DNA of 64,000 bases from Archangium violaceum. GTDB taxonomy: Bacteria; Myxococcota; Myxococcia; Myxococcales; Myxococcaceae. The stretch is taken from the NCBI RefSeq assembly GCF_016887565.1, contig NZ_CP069396.1, forward strand, positions 9,840,001-9,904,000, read 5' to 3'. Shown here piece after piece: positions 17,471-25,969 of this stretch (positions are counted from its first letter, which is position 1; each line of letters starts with the position of its first letter). The position numbers were made by a program, and so were the translations under genes. Under the pieces are notes generated by a model that saw only the letters and a list, made by a program, of their open reading frames with translations, searched no databases and was not told the origin of the DNA.

Positions 17471-18601
17471 GTGAATCGGCCCGCCCAAGCCTTCCAGCGG
17501 ATCCGCTCGTTCGTCTCGTCCCAGGTCGACGTCTCGCGCTCGCTCGCGCAGGCCCTGCAGGACCGCTCCATCAACCCCTACCCGTACCTCAAGCCCTTCA
17601 TCGAGAAGGCCGCTGGCGTGCGCGAGCCCCCCATCAGCCCCACGCCGCACTCGGTGGTGTACACGCGCGGCAGCATGCGCCTGTTGCGCTACGCCGCGCC
17701 CCGGCGCCGCCACCGCACGCCCATCCTCTTCGTCTACTCGCTCATCAATCGCTGGTACATCCTCGACTTCCTGCCCGGGCGCAGCCTCATCGAGTACCTC
17801 ACCCGCCAGGGCTACGACGTCTACGCCATCGACTGGGGCATCGCCGGCCCGGACGAGCAGAACCTCAGCTGGAGCGAGCTGCTCGGTGGCCACCTGCGCA
17901 GCGCCGTGCGCTGGACGCTGCGCGTGAGCGACAGCGAGGACCTGACGCTCTACGGCTACTGCATGGGCGGCACCATGTCCCTGGCCTACACGTCCCTCTA
18001 CCCCGAGGGCGTGCGCAACCTCGTGGTGCAGGCCACCCCCGTGGACTTCAGCAAGGGCGGCATCTACTCGCTGTGGACGCAGCAGCGGCACTTCGACGTG
18101 GACTCGCTGGTGGACGCCTACGGCAACGTGCCCACCTACGTGCTGGAGAGCGGCTTCTTCATGGCCGGCCCCGTCCAGCGCATCACCAAGTGGCTCGACG
18201 TGTGCCGGCAGATCGATGACCCGGGCTTCGTCACCACCTTCCTCGCGCTGGAGCGCTGGGGCTCGGATGCCGTGCCCTTCCCCGGCGAGGTCTACCGGCA
18301 GTACATCCGTGACTGCTACCAGCAGAACCTCTTCTGCCAGAACCGCATGGAGGTGGGGGGCGAGCGCGTGGACCTGGGCAGCATCCAGTGCCCCGTGCTC
18401 AACATCATCGCGGAGCAGGACAACATCGCCCCGCCGGCCATGAGCGAGCCGCTGCCGGACCTGGTGAAGGAGTGCGAGACGATGCGCTTCCCGGTGGGCC
18501 ACATCGGCCTGTCGGCTTCCAGCAAGGCGCCGGTGAAGGTCTGGCCGCGCATCGCCGCCTGGATCGGGCAGCACTCGCGGCCCATGGAGGGAGGAGAATG
18601 A
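17471..18601 (+). CDS. phaC: Class III poly(3-hydroxyalkanoate) synthase-like protein PhaC
   Basis: Polymerises (R)-3-hydroxyacyl-CoA into storage polyester at the granule surface. GTG 17471 is preferred (CGGAG 7 bases upstream, product starts MNRPAQAFQRIRSF); ATG 17438 would add 11 residues. The 376-aa product has the alpha/beta fold with a Cys-type lipase box GYCMGG (Cys164), Asp317 in EQDNIAPP and His344 in VGHIGLS, at positions close to those of Allochromatium PhaC (149/302/331). The tryptophan-containing RITKWLDVC is also present. Its stop overlaps the start of the downstream hydrolase (ATGA). Short and long PhaC relatives with other acyl substrates exist, so the product chemistry is inferred. 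Confidence 0.85.
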   Translation: MNRPAQAFQRIRSFVSSQVDVSRSLAQALQDRSINPYPYLKPFIEKAAGVREPPISPTPHSVVYTRGSMRLLRYAAPRRRHRTPILFVYSLINRWYILDFLPGRSLIEYLTRQGYDVYAIDWGIAGPDEQNLSWSELLGGHLRSAVRWTLRVSDSEDLTLYGYCMGGTMSLAYTSLYPEGVRNLVVQATPVDFSKGGIYSLWTQQRHFDVDSLVDAYGNVPTYVLESGFFMAGPVQRITKWLDVCRQIDDPGFVTTFLALERWGSDAVPFPGEVYRQYIRDCYQQNLFCQNRMEVGGERVDLGSIQCPVLNIIAEQDNIAPPAMSEPLPDLVKECETMRFPVGHIGLSASSKAPVKVWPRIAAWIGQHSRPMEGGE

Positions 18602-19497
18602 ACGAGGTGCGAGTACGGGAAGAGGGAGCCCAGGTGAGGGAGGGCTCCATCCGGCTGCGCGACGGGCGCCGGCTGGCGTACGTCGAGTCCGGGAACCTGG
18701 AGGGCAGTCCCGTCATCTTCCTGCACGGCAATCCCGGCTCCCGCTACATGCGGCACCCGGACGACGGGCTCACGGCGAGCCTGGGCGTGCGGCTCATCAC
18801 CCCGGACCGTCCCGGCTACGGGCTGTCCGACTTCCAGCGGGGACGCACCCTGCTGGACATGCCCGCGGACATCGAGCAGCTGGCCAACGCGCTGGGGCTG
18901 GGCCGCTTCGCCGTCATGGGAGTGTCCGCGGGAGGCCCCTACGTGGCGGCCTGCGCGTACCGCCTGGGCGAGCGGCTCACGGGAGCGGCCATCATCTCCG
19001 GCTCCGCGCCCTTCAACCGCAGCGGGGCCGTGGAAGGCGTCAACCGGGACTACCGCACCGCCTACGCCCTGGCCACCTGGCCGCACTGGCTGCTGCAGCC
19101 GATCATGACCCTCCATGACAGGTCCGTGCGCCGCCGGCCGGATCGGGCCCTGGCGGCGGTGATGGCGCACTGCTCCGCCGATGACCGCGCCGTGCTGTCG
19201 GACCCGCTCATCGGCTCGCAGGTGCAGGGCTTCCGCACCGAGGCCACGCGCCAGGGCGTCCAGGGCATGGCGCGGGAGGCCCGGCTGCTCACCACGCCCT
19301 GGGGCTTCCCGCTCGGGGACATCCGCGTGCCGGTGCACCTCTGGTACTGGGAGGGAGACTCCATCGTGCCGCAGCAGATGGGGCGCTACCTGCACGCCCG
19401 TATCCCCCACACGGTGCCCCACTTCCTGCCGGGCGGAGGGCACTTCTCCATCTATACGCATTGGAAGGACATCCTCAGGGAGCTCGTCCTCCGCTAG
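18598..19497 (+). CDS. Alpha/beta hydrolase coupled to phaC
   Basis: 299 aa. HGNPGSR oxyanion motif, nucleophile Ser110 in MGVSAGGPY, Asp254 in WEGDSIVP and His282 in GGGHFSIY define a complete triad. Typical of esterase/lactonase-like hydrolases. Start overlaps the phaC stop by 4 bases, so the two are translationally coupled; a role in polymer or acyl-CoA turnover is possible but the sequence lacks features diagnostic of known PHA depolymerases. Confidence 0.88.
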   Translation: MNEVRVREEGAQVREGSIRLRDGRRLAYVESGNLEGSPVIFLHGNPGSRYMRHPDDGLTASLGVRLITPDRPGYGLSDFQRGRTLLDMPADIEQLANALGLGRFAVMGVSAGGPYVAACAYRLGERLTGAAIISGSAPFNRSGAVEGVNRDYRTAYALATWPHWLLQPIMTLHDRSVRRRPDRALAAVMAHCSADDRAVLSDPLIGSQVQGFRTEATRQGVQGMAREARLLTTPWGFPLGDIRVPVHLWYWEGDSIVPQQMGRYLHARIPHTVPHFLPGGGHFSIYTHWKDILRELVLR

Positions 19498-19506
19498 CGT
19501 AGGGGC

Positions 19507-20772
19507 GTGAGCGACGACATCTCCCTGCCAGCGTTCCGCACCGTGCCCCGCACGGGCGTCATCTATGTCACCACCGAGGCCATGCGCCGGGGCTACCGGG
19601 GCGGAGACCCCGAGTGGTGCAACCTCGGCCAGGGCCAGCCCGAGACGGGCGAGCTTCCCAACTCGCCCCCCCGGGTCGGCAGCGTCACGGTGGACGTGAA
19701 CGACCTGGAGTACGCGCCCGTGGCCGGCCTCTGGGAGGTGCGCGAGGCCATCGCCTCCCTCTACAACCGGCTCTACCGGCGCGGCCTGCCCAGCCAGTAC
19801 AGCGCGGAGAACGTCTCCCTGTCCGGCGGTGGCCGGGCCGCCCTCACCCGCGCCGCGGCCAGTCTCGGCACCGTCAACCTCGGCCACTTCCTCCCGGACT
19901 ACACCGCCTACGAGGAGCTGCTGGACGTCTTCAAGGCCTTCACCGCCATCCCCATCCTCCTGGAGGGCGAGCGCGGCTACGCCTTCACCCACGAGGATCT
20001 GCGCCGCGAAATCCAGGGCCGGGGCCTGTCCGCGCTCCTCTTCTCCAACCCCTGCAACCCCACCGGCAAGCTGGTGCAGGGCGAGGAGCTCGCGCGCTGG
20101 GTGTCCGTGGCCCGTGAGCTGGAGTGCGGCCTGCTCATCGACGAGTTCTACTCGCACTACATCTGGACGGGCCGCCCCGGCCAGCTCCCGGTGGAGAGCG
20201 CCGCGCGCTACGTGGAGGACGTCAACAAGGACCCCATCGTCCTCTTCGACGGCTTCACCAAGAACTGGCGCTACCCGGGCTGGCGCATGACGTGGACGAT
20301 TGGCCCCCGCCAGGTCATCGACGCGGTGTCCAGCGCGGGCAGCTTCCTGGATGGTGGCGGCAGCCGGCCCCTGCAGCGCGCGGCGATTCCCCTCCTGGAC
20401 GAGCAGGCGGTGGTGAAGGAGACGCTGGCCATCAACCACCACTTCCGCGAGAAGCGCGACCGCTTCCACTCGCGCCTGGAGCGGCTGGGCATCCGCACGG
20501 ACCGCCCACCCGATGGCACCTTCTATGTCTGGGGAAATGTCTCCGGACTGCCCCCGCCCCTCAACGACGGCATGGGCTTCTTCCGCGCCGCGCTCGACCA
20601 GAAGATCATCACCGTGCCTGGCGAGTTCTTCGACGTGAACCCGGGCAAGCGGCGGGCCCGCCCCTCGCGCTTCCGCAGCTACGTGCGCCTGTCCTTCGGA
20701 CCCTCCATGGAGGTGCTGGAGAAGGCCCTGGGCCGGCTGGAGGCGATGGTGTTGCGCTACACCGGCGGCTGA
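19507..20772 (+). CDS. Fold-type I PLP-dependent aminotransferase
   Basis: 421 aa with a GTG start (19507) and AGGGG directly ahead. Motifs: NLGQGQPETG, SGGGRAALTRAAASLG (phosphate-binding region), FSNPCNPTGKLV, LLIDEFYSHY (Asp-Tyr type cofactor contact), and Lys252 in FDGFTKNWRYPGWRMTW, the PLP Schiff-base lysine. C-terminal Arg in SYVRLSFGPS binds the substrate carboxylate. It resembles class I/II amino acid aminotransferases; the substrate cannot be told. It lies 9 bp after the hydrolase and may share its transcript. Confidence 0.9.
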   Translation: MSDDISLPAFRTVPRTGVIYVTTEAMRRGYRGGDPEWCNLGQGQPETGELPNSPPRVGSVTVDVNDLEYAPVAGLWEVREAIASLYNRLYRRGLPSQYSAENVSLSGGGRAALTRAAASLGTVNLGHFLPDYTAYEELLDVFKAFTAIPILLEGERGYAFTHEDLRREIQGRGLSALLFSNPCNPTGKLVQGEELARWVSVARELECGLLIDEFYSHYIWTGRPGQLPVESAARYVEDVNKDPIVLFDGFTKNWRYPGWRMTWTIGPRQVIDAVSSAGSFLDGGGSRPLQRAAIPLLDEQAVVKETLAINHHFREKRDRFHSRLERLGIRTDRPPDGTFYVWGNVSGLPPPLNDGMGFFRAALDQKIITVPGEFFDVNPGKRRARPSRFRSYVRLSFGPSMEVLEKALGRLEAMVLRYTGG

Positions 20773-20840
20773 GTGGCTCGTGCGGGTGACGGACCCCGGG
20801 GGTGCCTTCCTGGCCGCTGCCCGGGCAACCCCAAAAGGGA

Positions 20841-20880
20841 GTCACATTTTTCGTCCGTCACACTTTCGCGGCCCATCACA
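20841..20880. repeat. Three spaced TCACA repeats upstream of the 516-aa gene
   Basis: GTCACATTTTTCG (20841), GTCACACTTTCG (20857) and ATCACA (20875) recur at 16- and 18-bp steps, in a locally AT-richer stretch 90-130 bp before the start codon. They could be regulator sites or promoter fragments; chance cannot be excluded. Confidence 0.3.
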
Positions 20881-20972
20881 AATGTCGGCGCGGGAACTCC
20901 AATTCAAGCGAGTGGCAAGGAACGCATCATGCGCCGGCCACTCATCAATCCCCACAATTGGAGCATCCCAAG

Positions 20973-22523
20973 ATGAGTATGATGAGGTGGAACGAGGATG
21001 AGGCTCGCCGACTGGTCCTCGGACAGCTGGTGTCGCTGGTGGAAGGTGTGCGGACGCTCGCCATTCGCACCCAGCAGGGCAAGTTCCGCAAGCACGAGCC
21101 GATCTCCGTCTTCCGGCCCCAGACGCTCCAGGAGCTGATGGGTCAGGTGGAGGTGGAGCTGGAGAAGCTCGCCACCGAGCACGACCAGCTCCGGGACTTC
21201 GCCAACGCGATGCGCGCCCTGCTGCACCGGCTCCCCGTCACCAGCCCCCGAGAGATGTACGACGCGGTGATGGACGCCTCGGAGCAGTGGCTGGGCGACG
21301 TGGCGGACGAGGACGCCGACGGCCTGCGCTCCGACTCGCAGCACCCCTCGCAGCTCGAGGAGGTGTCGCTCCTCATCGACGACCTGCGCCGCGAGCGCCG
21401 CAAGCCCACCCGGCGCGAGAAGCTGGCCATCCACATGGCGCACGAGGAGCTCGCCAACGGCGCCCGCCTGCAGCTGCCCTACAAGCCCCTGCCCATCCCG
21501 GGCTTCGGCGACACGCAGACGAACATGTCCGTGACCGACCCCGGCGAGGGCCACATCGCGGGCACCACCACGCGCGAGGAGTGGATGCGCGGCGTGCTCG
21601 TGCACGTGGAGCACCTGGAGCGCGGGCACCAGGACCGCGAGTCGGTGGAGTCCTACCGGATTCCCCGCATCCTCAACGTGGCCAAGGTGCGGCTGCACGT
21701 GGCCGGCCGCGCGCCCGTCACCAGCTTCATCGGGCGGCCCATGTTCGACAGCGGCAAGTTCCACCTGGACCTGTGGAAGACGGTGCAGACCATGGCCGGC
21801 ACCTGCACCGCCATGTTCCAGCTGGGCGTGGCCGAGTGCAAGGTGGCCATGGAGCGCATGACGGCCTCGCAGATCCTCGAGTTCATGCGCAGCCTGCGCA
21901 GCAACATCCTGCGCGACACGCGCACCCAGCTGCTGTCCGCGGCCTTCAACCTCAACACGCCCATCCTGGATGACCGCGACGGCGGCTCGCGGCTCGTCAC
22001 CGGCCGGAAGGAGATCGGCCTGCTGGGCATCGAGCTCGTCAAGATGGGCGGCTTCGACAAGGTCACCTGGGACGGCTCGGCGGACACGTACCCCAGCGTG
22101 CCGGTGATGGAGCAGCTCACCCATGCCGAGGCGCTGGAGCTGGTGCACCGGGCACACGAGCGCGGGCTGCGCACCTACTTCTCCGCGGGCTTCCGCTTCC
22201 CCCACATCCCCCTGGCCGTCTACACCGGCGTGGACGGGGTGGGCATCGGCGGCGCGCAGATCCTCCGGTACATGGACTCGCGGACCGGCTACCACGGCCC
22301 CTTCCAGCCGGAGAACATCTCGCGCATCCTCGCCATCCGCGACGAGGCCGCTCGCAGCCCCCTGGGCCGCGCCGCCGCCCTGCTCGCCCGGCTCGACTGG
22401 CTGTCCTCCCAGCGCCGCCTGGATGACCGCCAGGAGCAGCTGCGCATCGAGCTCTACGAGGCCCTGTCCCGCCAGCAGGTGGACGGCCTCCTGCGGGACA
22501 TCGACGCCCAGCCCGCCGCCTGA
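20973..22523 (+). CDS. Conserved-looking protein of unknown function, 516 aa
   Basis: ATG 20973 has TGGAG 9-10 bases upstream and gives MSMMRWNEDEARRLVLGQLV. No signal peptide or membrane helix. The N-terminal ~190 residues are helical and charged, including an acidic patch (DVADEDADG) and FRPQTLQELMGQVEVELEKL. The C-terminal ~200 look like alpha/beta-barrel strands: LLGIELVKMGGFDKVTWDG, then GLRTYFSAGFRFPHIPLAVY and TGVDGVGIGGAQILRY, which resembles the phosphate-binding end of a TIM barrel. I do not recognise the family. It lies alone between the aminotransferase and zwf, with a long hairpin behind it. Codon use matches the neighbours, so it is not obviously foreign. Confidence 0.75.
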   Translation: MSMMRWNEDEARRLVLGQLVSLVEGVRTLAIRTQQGKFRKHEPISVFRPQTLQELMGQVEVELEKLATEHDQLRDFANAMRALLHRLPVTSPREMYDAVMDASEQWLGDVADEDADGLRSDSQHPSQLEEVSLLIDDLRRERRKPTRREKLAIHMAHEELANGARLQLPYKPLPIPGFGDTQTNMSVTDPGEGHIAGTTTREEWMRGVLVHVEHLERGHQDRESVESYRIPRILNVAKVRLHVAGRAPVTSFIGRPMFDSGKFHLDLWKTVQTMAGTCTAMFQLGVAECKVAMERMTASQILEFMRSLRSNILRDTRTQLLSAAFNLNTPILDDRDGGSRLVTGRKEIGLLGIELVKMGGFDKVTWDGSADTYPSVPVMEQLTHAEALELVHRAHERGLRTYFSAGFRFPHIPLAVYTGVDGVGIGGAQILRYMDSRTGYHGPFQPENISRILAIRDEAARSPLGRAAALLARLDWLSSQRRLDDRQEQLRIELYEALSRQQVDGLLRDIDAQPAA

Positions 22524-22559
22524 GGCGCCCCGCTCCACCCCCTGAAGAACCGCAATGCC

Positions 22560-22628
22560 CCCGCCGGGCGCGAGCCCGAGCAACTGGTCCGACAGTCGGA
22601 CCAGTTCGCGCGAAGCGCGCCCGGCGGG
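22560..22628. repeat. Long composite inverted repeat before zwf
   Basis: Outer arms CCCGCCGGGCGCG (22560-22572) and its exact complement (22616-22628) enclose inner arms AACTGGTCCGA (22582-22592) and TCGGACCAGTT (22596-22606) around a 3-base CAG loop; unpaired bases on both sides form an internal loop. A 24-bp stem in 69 nt is far beyond chance. No T-run follows. It may be the 3' end of the upstream transcript, a 5' leader structure for zwf (start 64 bases on), or a dispersed palindromic repeat. Confidence 0.7.
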
Positions 22629-22691
22629 TCCCCTCCCCCATCCCTCGAGCACCCCACTGGAGGTGCTCCTCCCCCCTTGGAGAGACACCCG

Positions 22692-24212
22692 ATGCAGCCC
22701 GCAGCCGTGACCCTGGAGGAGCCGCGCTATATGGAAGCCACCGCCACCGTCCGGGCCGAACCGTGCACCTTCGTGCTCTTCGGCGCGTCCGGAGACCTGG
22801 CCCGGCGCAAGCTCCTGCCCGCGCTCTACCGCCTCGCCCTGGAGGGCCACCTGCCCCCGGAGTCCGCCATCGTCGGCGCGGCGCTCCCGGTGATGAGCAC
22901 CGAGCAGTTCCGCGCCAGCATGCGCGAGGCCCTCGAGTGCGCTCCCGGGGTCGGCCCGGTGGACGAGACGGCCTGGCACGCCTTCGCGCGCAGGCTCCAC
23001 TACCTGTCCATGGACCTCTCCAGCTCCGAGGACTACCGGCGCCTGGGCCACCTGCTCGAGCGGGTGGACCGCGAGCACGGCACGCACGGCAACCGCGTCT
23101 TCTACCTGTCGCTCGCGCCCACGCTCCACGCGGAGACGGTGCGCCACCTGGGAGAGCTCGGGCTCACGCACGGCCGGGGCTGGTCGCGGCTGGTGGTGGA
23201 GAAGCCCTTCGGAACGGACCTGGAGACGGCCCAGTCCCTCAACCGGCACATCCACCGCTACCTCGACGAGTCGCGCGTGTACCGGATGGACCATTACCTG
23301 GGCAAGGAGATGGTCCAGAACCTGCTCGTGCTGCGCTTCGCCAACCGCATCTTCGAGCCGCTGTGGGACCGCGGGCACATCGACCACGTGCAGATAACGA
23401 ACGCGGAGACGGTGGGCGTGGAGGGACGCGGCGGCTACTACGAGAAGGCGGGCGTGGTGCGCGACATGCTGCAGAACCACCTGCTCCAGGTGCTCGCGCT
23501 CGTGGCCATGGAGCCGCCCTCGAGCCTCTCGCCGGAGGCGGTGCACGACGCGAAGATGGAGGTGATGGCGGCGGCGCGTGCCTTCTCGCCCGAGCGCATC
23601 CGCACCGAGTGCGTGCGCGGCCAGTACGGCCCGGGGCTGCTCGGCGGCCAGCTCGTGCCCGGCTACCGGCAGGAGCCGGGCGTCGCCCCCGACTCGCGCA
23701 CGGAGACCTTCGCGATGCTGACGATGCGCTTCGACAACCCGCGCTGGGCCGGCGTGCCCTTCTACGTGCGCTCCGGGAAGCGGCTGGCCCGGCGGCTCAC
23801 CGAGGTGGTGGTCCAGTTCAAGGAGGGGCCGCTGGGCCGGGGCTCGCCCAACCAGCTCCACCTCCGCATCCAGCCCGACGAGGGCATCGCCCTGCGCTTC
23901 GCCACGAAGGCGCCGGGACGGGCGGCGCACCACCATGAGGTGGCCCTGGACTTCCGCTACGGGGACACCTTCGGCACCCGGCTCGCCGAGGCCTACGAGC
24001 GTCTGCTGCTGGACTGCATGCTCGGCGTCTCCACGCACTACGTGCGCAACGACCTGGTCGAGCGCGGCTGGGAGCTCATGATGCCCCTGCTGGAAGCCTG
24101 GGGCTCGAAACGCGACGAGGTGCCCCTGCACACCTACGCCGCGGGAACGTGGGGCCCCACCGCCGCGAGCGGCCTGGTGGAGGCCCAGGGCCGACGCTGG
24201 AACGGGTACTGA
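22692..24212 (+). CDS. zwf: Glucose-6-phosphate 1-dehydrogenase
   Basis: First step of the oxidative pentose phosphate pathway, making 6-phosphogluconolactone and NADPH. ATG 22692 is preceded by GGAGAG 8 bases upstream; 506 aa, normal length. Motifs: FGASGDLARRKLLPALY (NADP fold, GASGDLA), VVEKPFGTDL, and RMDHYLGKE (Asp200, His201, Lys205), the G6PD active-site signature. No 6-phosphogluconolactonase or 6PGDH gene lies nearby, so it stands alone here. Confidence 0.97.
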   Translation: MQPAAVTLEEPRYMEATATVRAEPCTFVLFGASGDLARRKLLPALYRLALEGHLPPESAIVGAALPVMSTEQFRASMREALECAPGVGPVDETAWHAFARRLHYLSMDLSSSEDYRRLGHLLERVDREHGTHGNRVFYLSLAPTLHAETVRHLGELGLTHGRGWSRLVVEKPFGTDLETAQSLNRHIHRYLDESRVYRMDHYLGKEMVQNLLVLRFANRIFEPLWDRGHIDHVQITNAETVGVEGRGGYYEKAGVVRDMLQNHLLQVLALVAMEPPSSLSPEAVHDAKMEVMAAARAFSPERIRTECVRGQYGPGLLGGQLVPGYRQEPGVAPDSRTETFAMLTMRFDNPRWAGVPFYVRSGKRLARRLTEVVVQFKEGPLGRGSPNQLHLRIQPDEGIALRFATKAPGRAAHHHEVALDFRYGDTFGTRLAEAYERLLLDCMLGVSTHYVRNDLVERGWELMMPLLEAWGSKRDEVPLHTYAAGTWGPTAASGLVEAQGRRWNGY

Positions 24213-24417
24213 GTCCGGGGGTGGACACGGGGCGCTCACCTGGAGAGGAGGCGGGCGGCCCCGTGGCGCGTCCGGATCCCAGCCGTCCTGCCCCTCAGTC
24301 CGTCACATCCCTCGACCTCCCACTCAACCTTTGCGGCAGGAGGCGGAACCCTGGATGACCGGGCCACATGCAGAGGGCCTCCTGGCAATGAAGACCCGGT
24401 CAGGAGCAACGACAATC

Positions 24418-25896
24418 ATGTTGCACGGTGAAACCCAGCTTCGCGGCAACAACCCTCCCGAGTCGCAGTTTCACGCCCGGGGACGCTTTGGCCGGCTCTT
24501 TTCGGGGCTACCCCCCTTCGCGCCAGACAACGAGAAGGTCCGCAAGGCGCTCTTCGAGATGGGCAAGCGGGGCGGATTGATGGACGCCAAGGATCCCGCC
24601 CCCGGTCAGCAGCCCGCTCCCGATGCCAAGAACGAGGACAACGACACCATCTCCGCGGGTTTCACCTTCTTCGGCCAGTTCGCCGACCATGATCTGACAT
24701 TCGACCCGACCTCCATCCTGGAGCGGCAGAACGACCCGGAGGCCATCGAGAACTTCCGCACGCCGGCGTTCGAGCTGGACAACGTGTACGGCGCGGGTCC
24801 CCGGGTCTCCCGCCACCTCTATGACGTCAAAGACCCGGCGAAGTTCCTCGTCGAGAAGCTCGGGGGGCCGGACTCGCAGGATGACCTGCCTCGCAACAGC
24901 CAGAACACCGCGCTCATCGCGGATCCGCGCAACGACGAGAACGTCATCGTGTCGCAGTTGCACCTGGCGATGATCAAGTTCCACAACGCCATCGTCGATC
25001 GCCTGCGCGCCAAGGGCGTCCCCGGCCAGCAGGTCTTCGACCAGGCCCAGCGGATGGTGCGCTGGCACTACCAGTGGATCCTCCTCAAGGAGTTCCTCCC
25101 GAAGATCGTCGGGGAGGCGGTGGTGAAGGACGTGCTGCGCGACCACCCCAAGGACCGGCTCTTCCAGTGGAGGAACGAGCCCTTCATCCCCGTGGAGTTC
25201 TCGGTCGCCGCCTACCGCTTCGGGCACAGCCAGGTGCGCCCGGGCTACCGGATGAACACCAGCGGCCCGTTCGCCGCGGCCATCTTCAACAACACCCTGC
25301 CGGCGGACAACCCGGACCCGAACGATATGCGCGGAGGCAAGCGCGCTCCGCGGCGCTTCGTGGAGTGGGAGAACTTCTTCTCCATCGGCGACCCGACCCG
25401 GCGCCAGCTCAGCAAGCGCATCGACACGCGAATCTCGAGCGGGCTCTTCGGCCTGCCCGGTGGAGCCCCCGGCCAGCCGTCCCCGGATGGCGGCGGAACG
25501 CTCGCCAACCCGGAGTCGCTCGCGCAACGCAATCTGCTGCGCGGACTCGCCCTCCGTCTGCCCTCGGGCCAGGCCATGGCGAAGCGCATGGGCATCAAGC
25601 CGCTGAAGCCCGAGCAGCTCGAGGAGCTGAAGCAGTTCGGCGTCGGCTTCGAGAGCTCCACCCCGCCCTGGTACTACATGCTCCGGGAGTCGGAGCTGGA
25701 GAAGGGCAACGAGGGCAAGCACCTCGGCCCCGTGGGCGCGCGCATCGTGGCCGAGGTCTTCATCGGCGTGCTCCAGGGCGACCGGTTCTCGTTCCTCAAC
25801 GCCAACCCGCACTGGCGTCCGGAGCTCGGCAACGGCAAGGGCGAGTTCACCATCGGTGACCTGCTGAAGATCGCCGGCGCCAAGCTGACGGCCTAG
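24418..25896 (+). CDS. Animal-type heme peroxidase (peroxidasin/cyclooxygenase superfamily)
   Basis: 492 aa from ATG 24418 (CAGGAG 11 bases upstream); ATG 24355 and ATG 24388 are in-frame alternatives. No signal peptide. Distal motif FFGQFADHDLTFDPT with His91 corresponds to the QF.DHD heme-pocket/Ca site of myeloperoxidase-type enzymes; proximal motif AYRFGHSQVRPGY carries His270. LDNVYGAGP and NDENVIVSQLHLAMIKFHN are further family segments (family: D.R.NE...L...H....R.HN). Bacterial members are uncommon and mostly uncharacterised. Its physiological donor is unknown. A strong hairpin follows the stop, so it is probably monocistronic. Confidence 0.9.
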   Translation: MLHGETQLRGNNPPESQFHARGRFGRLFSGLPPFAPDNEKVRKALFEMGKRGGLMDAKDPAPGQQPAPDAKNEDNDTISAGFTFFGQFADHDLTFDPTSILERQNDPEAIENFRTPAFELDNVYGAGPRVSRHLYDVKDPAKFLVEKLGGPDSQDDLPRNSQNTALIADPRNDENVIVSQLHLAMIKFHNAIVDRLRAKGVPGQQVFDQAQRMVRWHYQWILLKEFLPKIVGEAVVKDVLRDHPKDRLFQWRNEPFIPVEFSVAAYRFGHSQVRPGYRMNTSGPFAAAIFNNTLPADNPDPNDMRGGKRAPRRFVEWENFFSIGDPTRRQLSKRIDTRISSGLFGLPGGAPGQPSPDGGGTLANPESLAQRNLLRGLALRLPSGQAMAKRMGIKPLKPEQLEELKQFGVGFESSTPPWYYMLRESELEKGNEGKHLGPVGARIVAEVFIGVLQGDRFSFLNANPHWRPELGNGKGEFTIGDLLKIAGAKLTA

Positions 25897-25915
25897 GTGC
25901 CAGAGCCCGCAGGCC

Positions 25916-25944
25916 GGGCCTCCCGAGAGGGGGGCCCTTCCTTT
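25916..25944 (+). terminator. Intrinsic terminator after the heme peroxidase
   Basis: Stem GGGCCTCCC / GGGGGGCCC with one T-G wobble, GAGA tetraloop, followed by TTCCTTT. It starts 20 bases after the stop codon and ends 26 bases before the hemA start, so it should separate hemA from the upstream gene. Confidence 0.7.
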
Positions 25945-25969
25945 CCCCCTCCAAGGAGCAGAACGCACC

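Noticed and set aside
20904-24239. A very long open frame on the minus strand opposite the 516-aa gene and zwf
   Set aside because: It is one of several long antisense frames produced by GC-rich third codon positions; the product is Arg/His/Gly/Val-rich with no motifs, and the plus-strand frames encode clear proteins.
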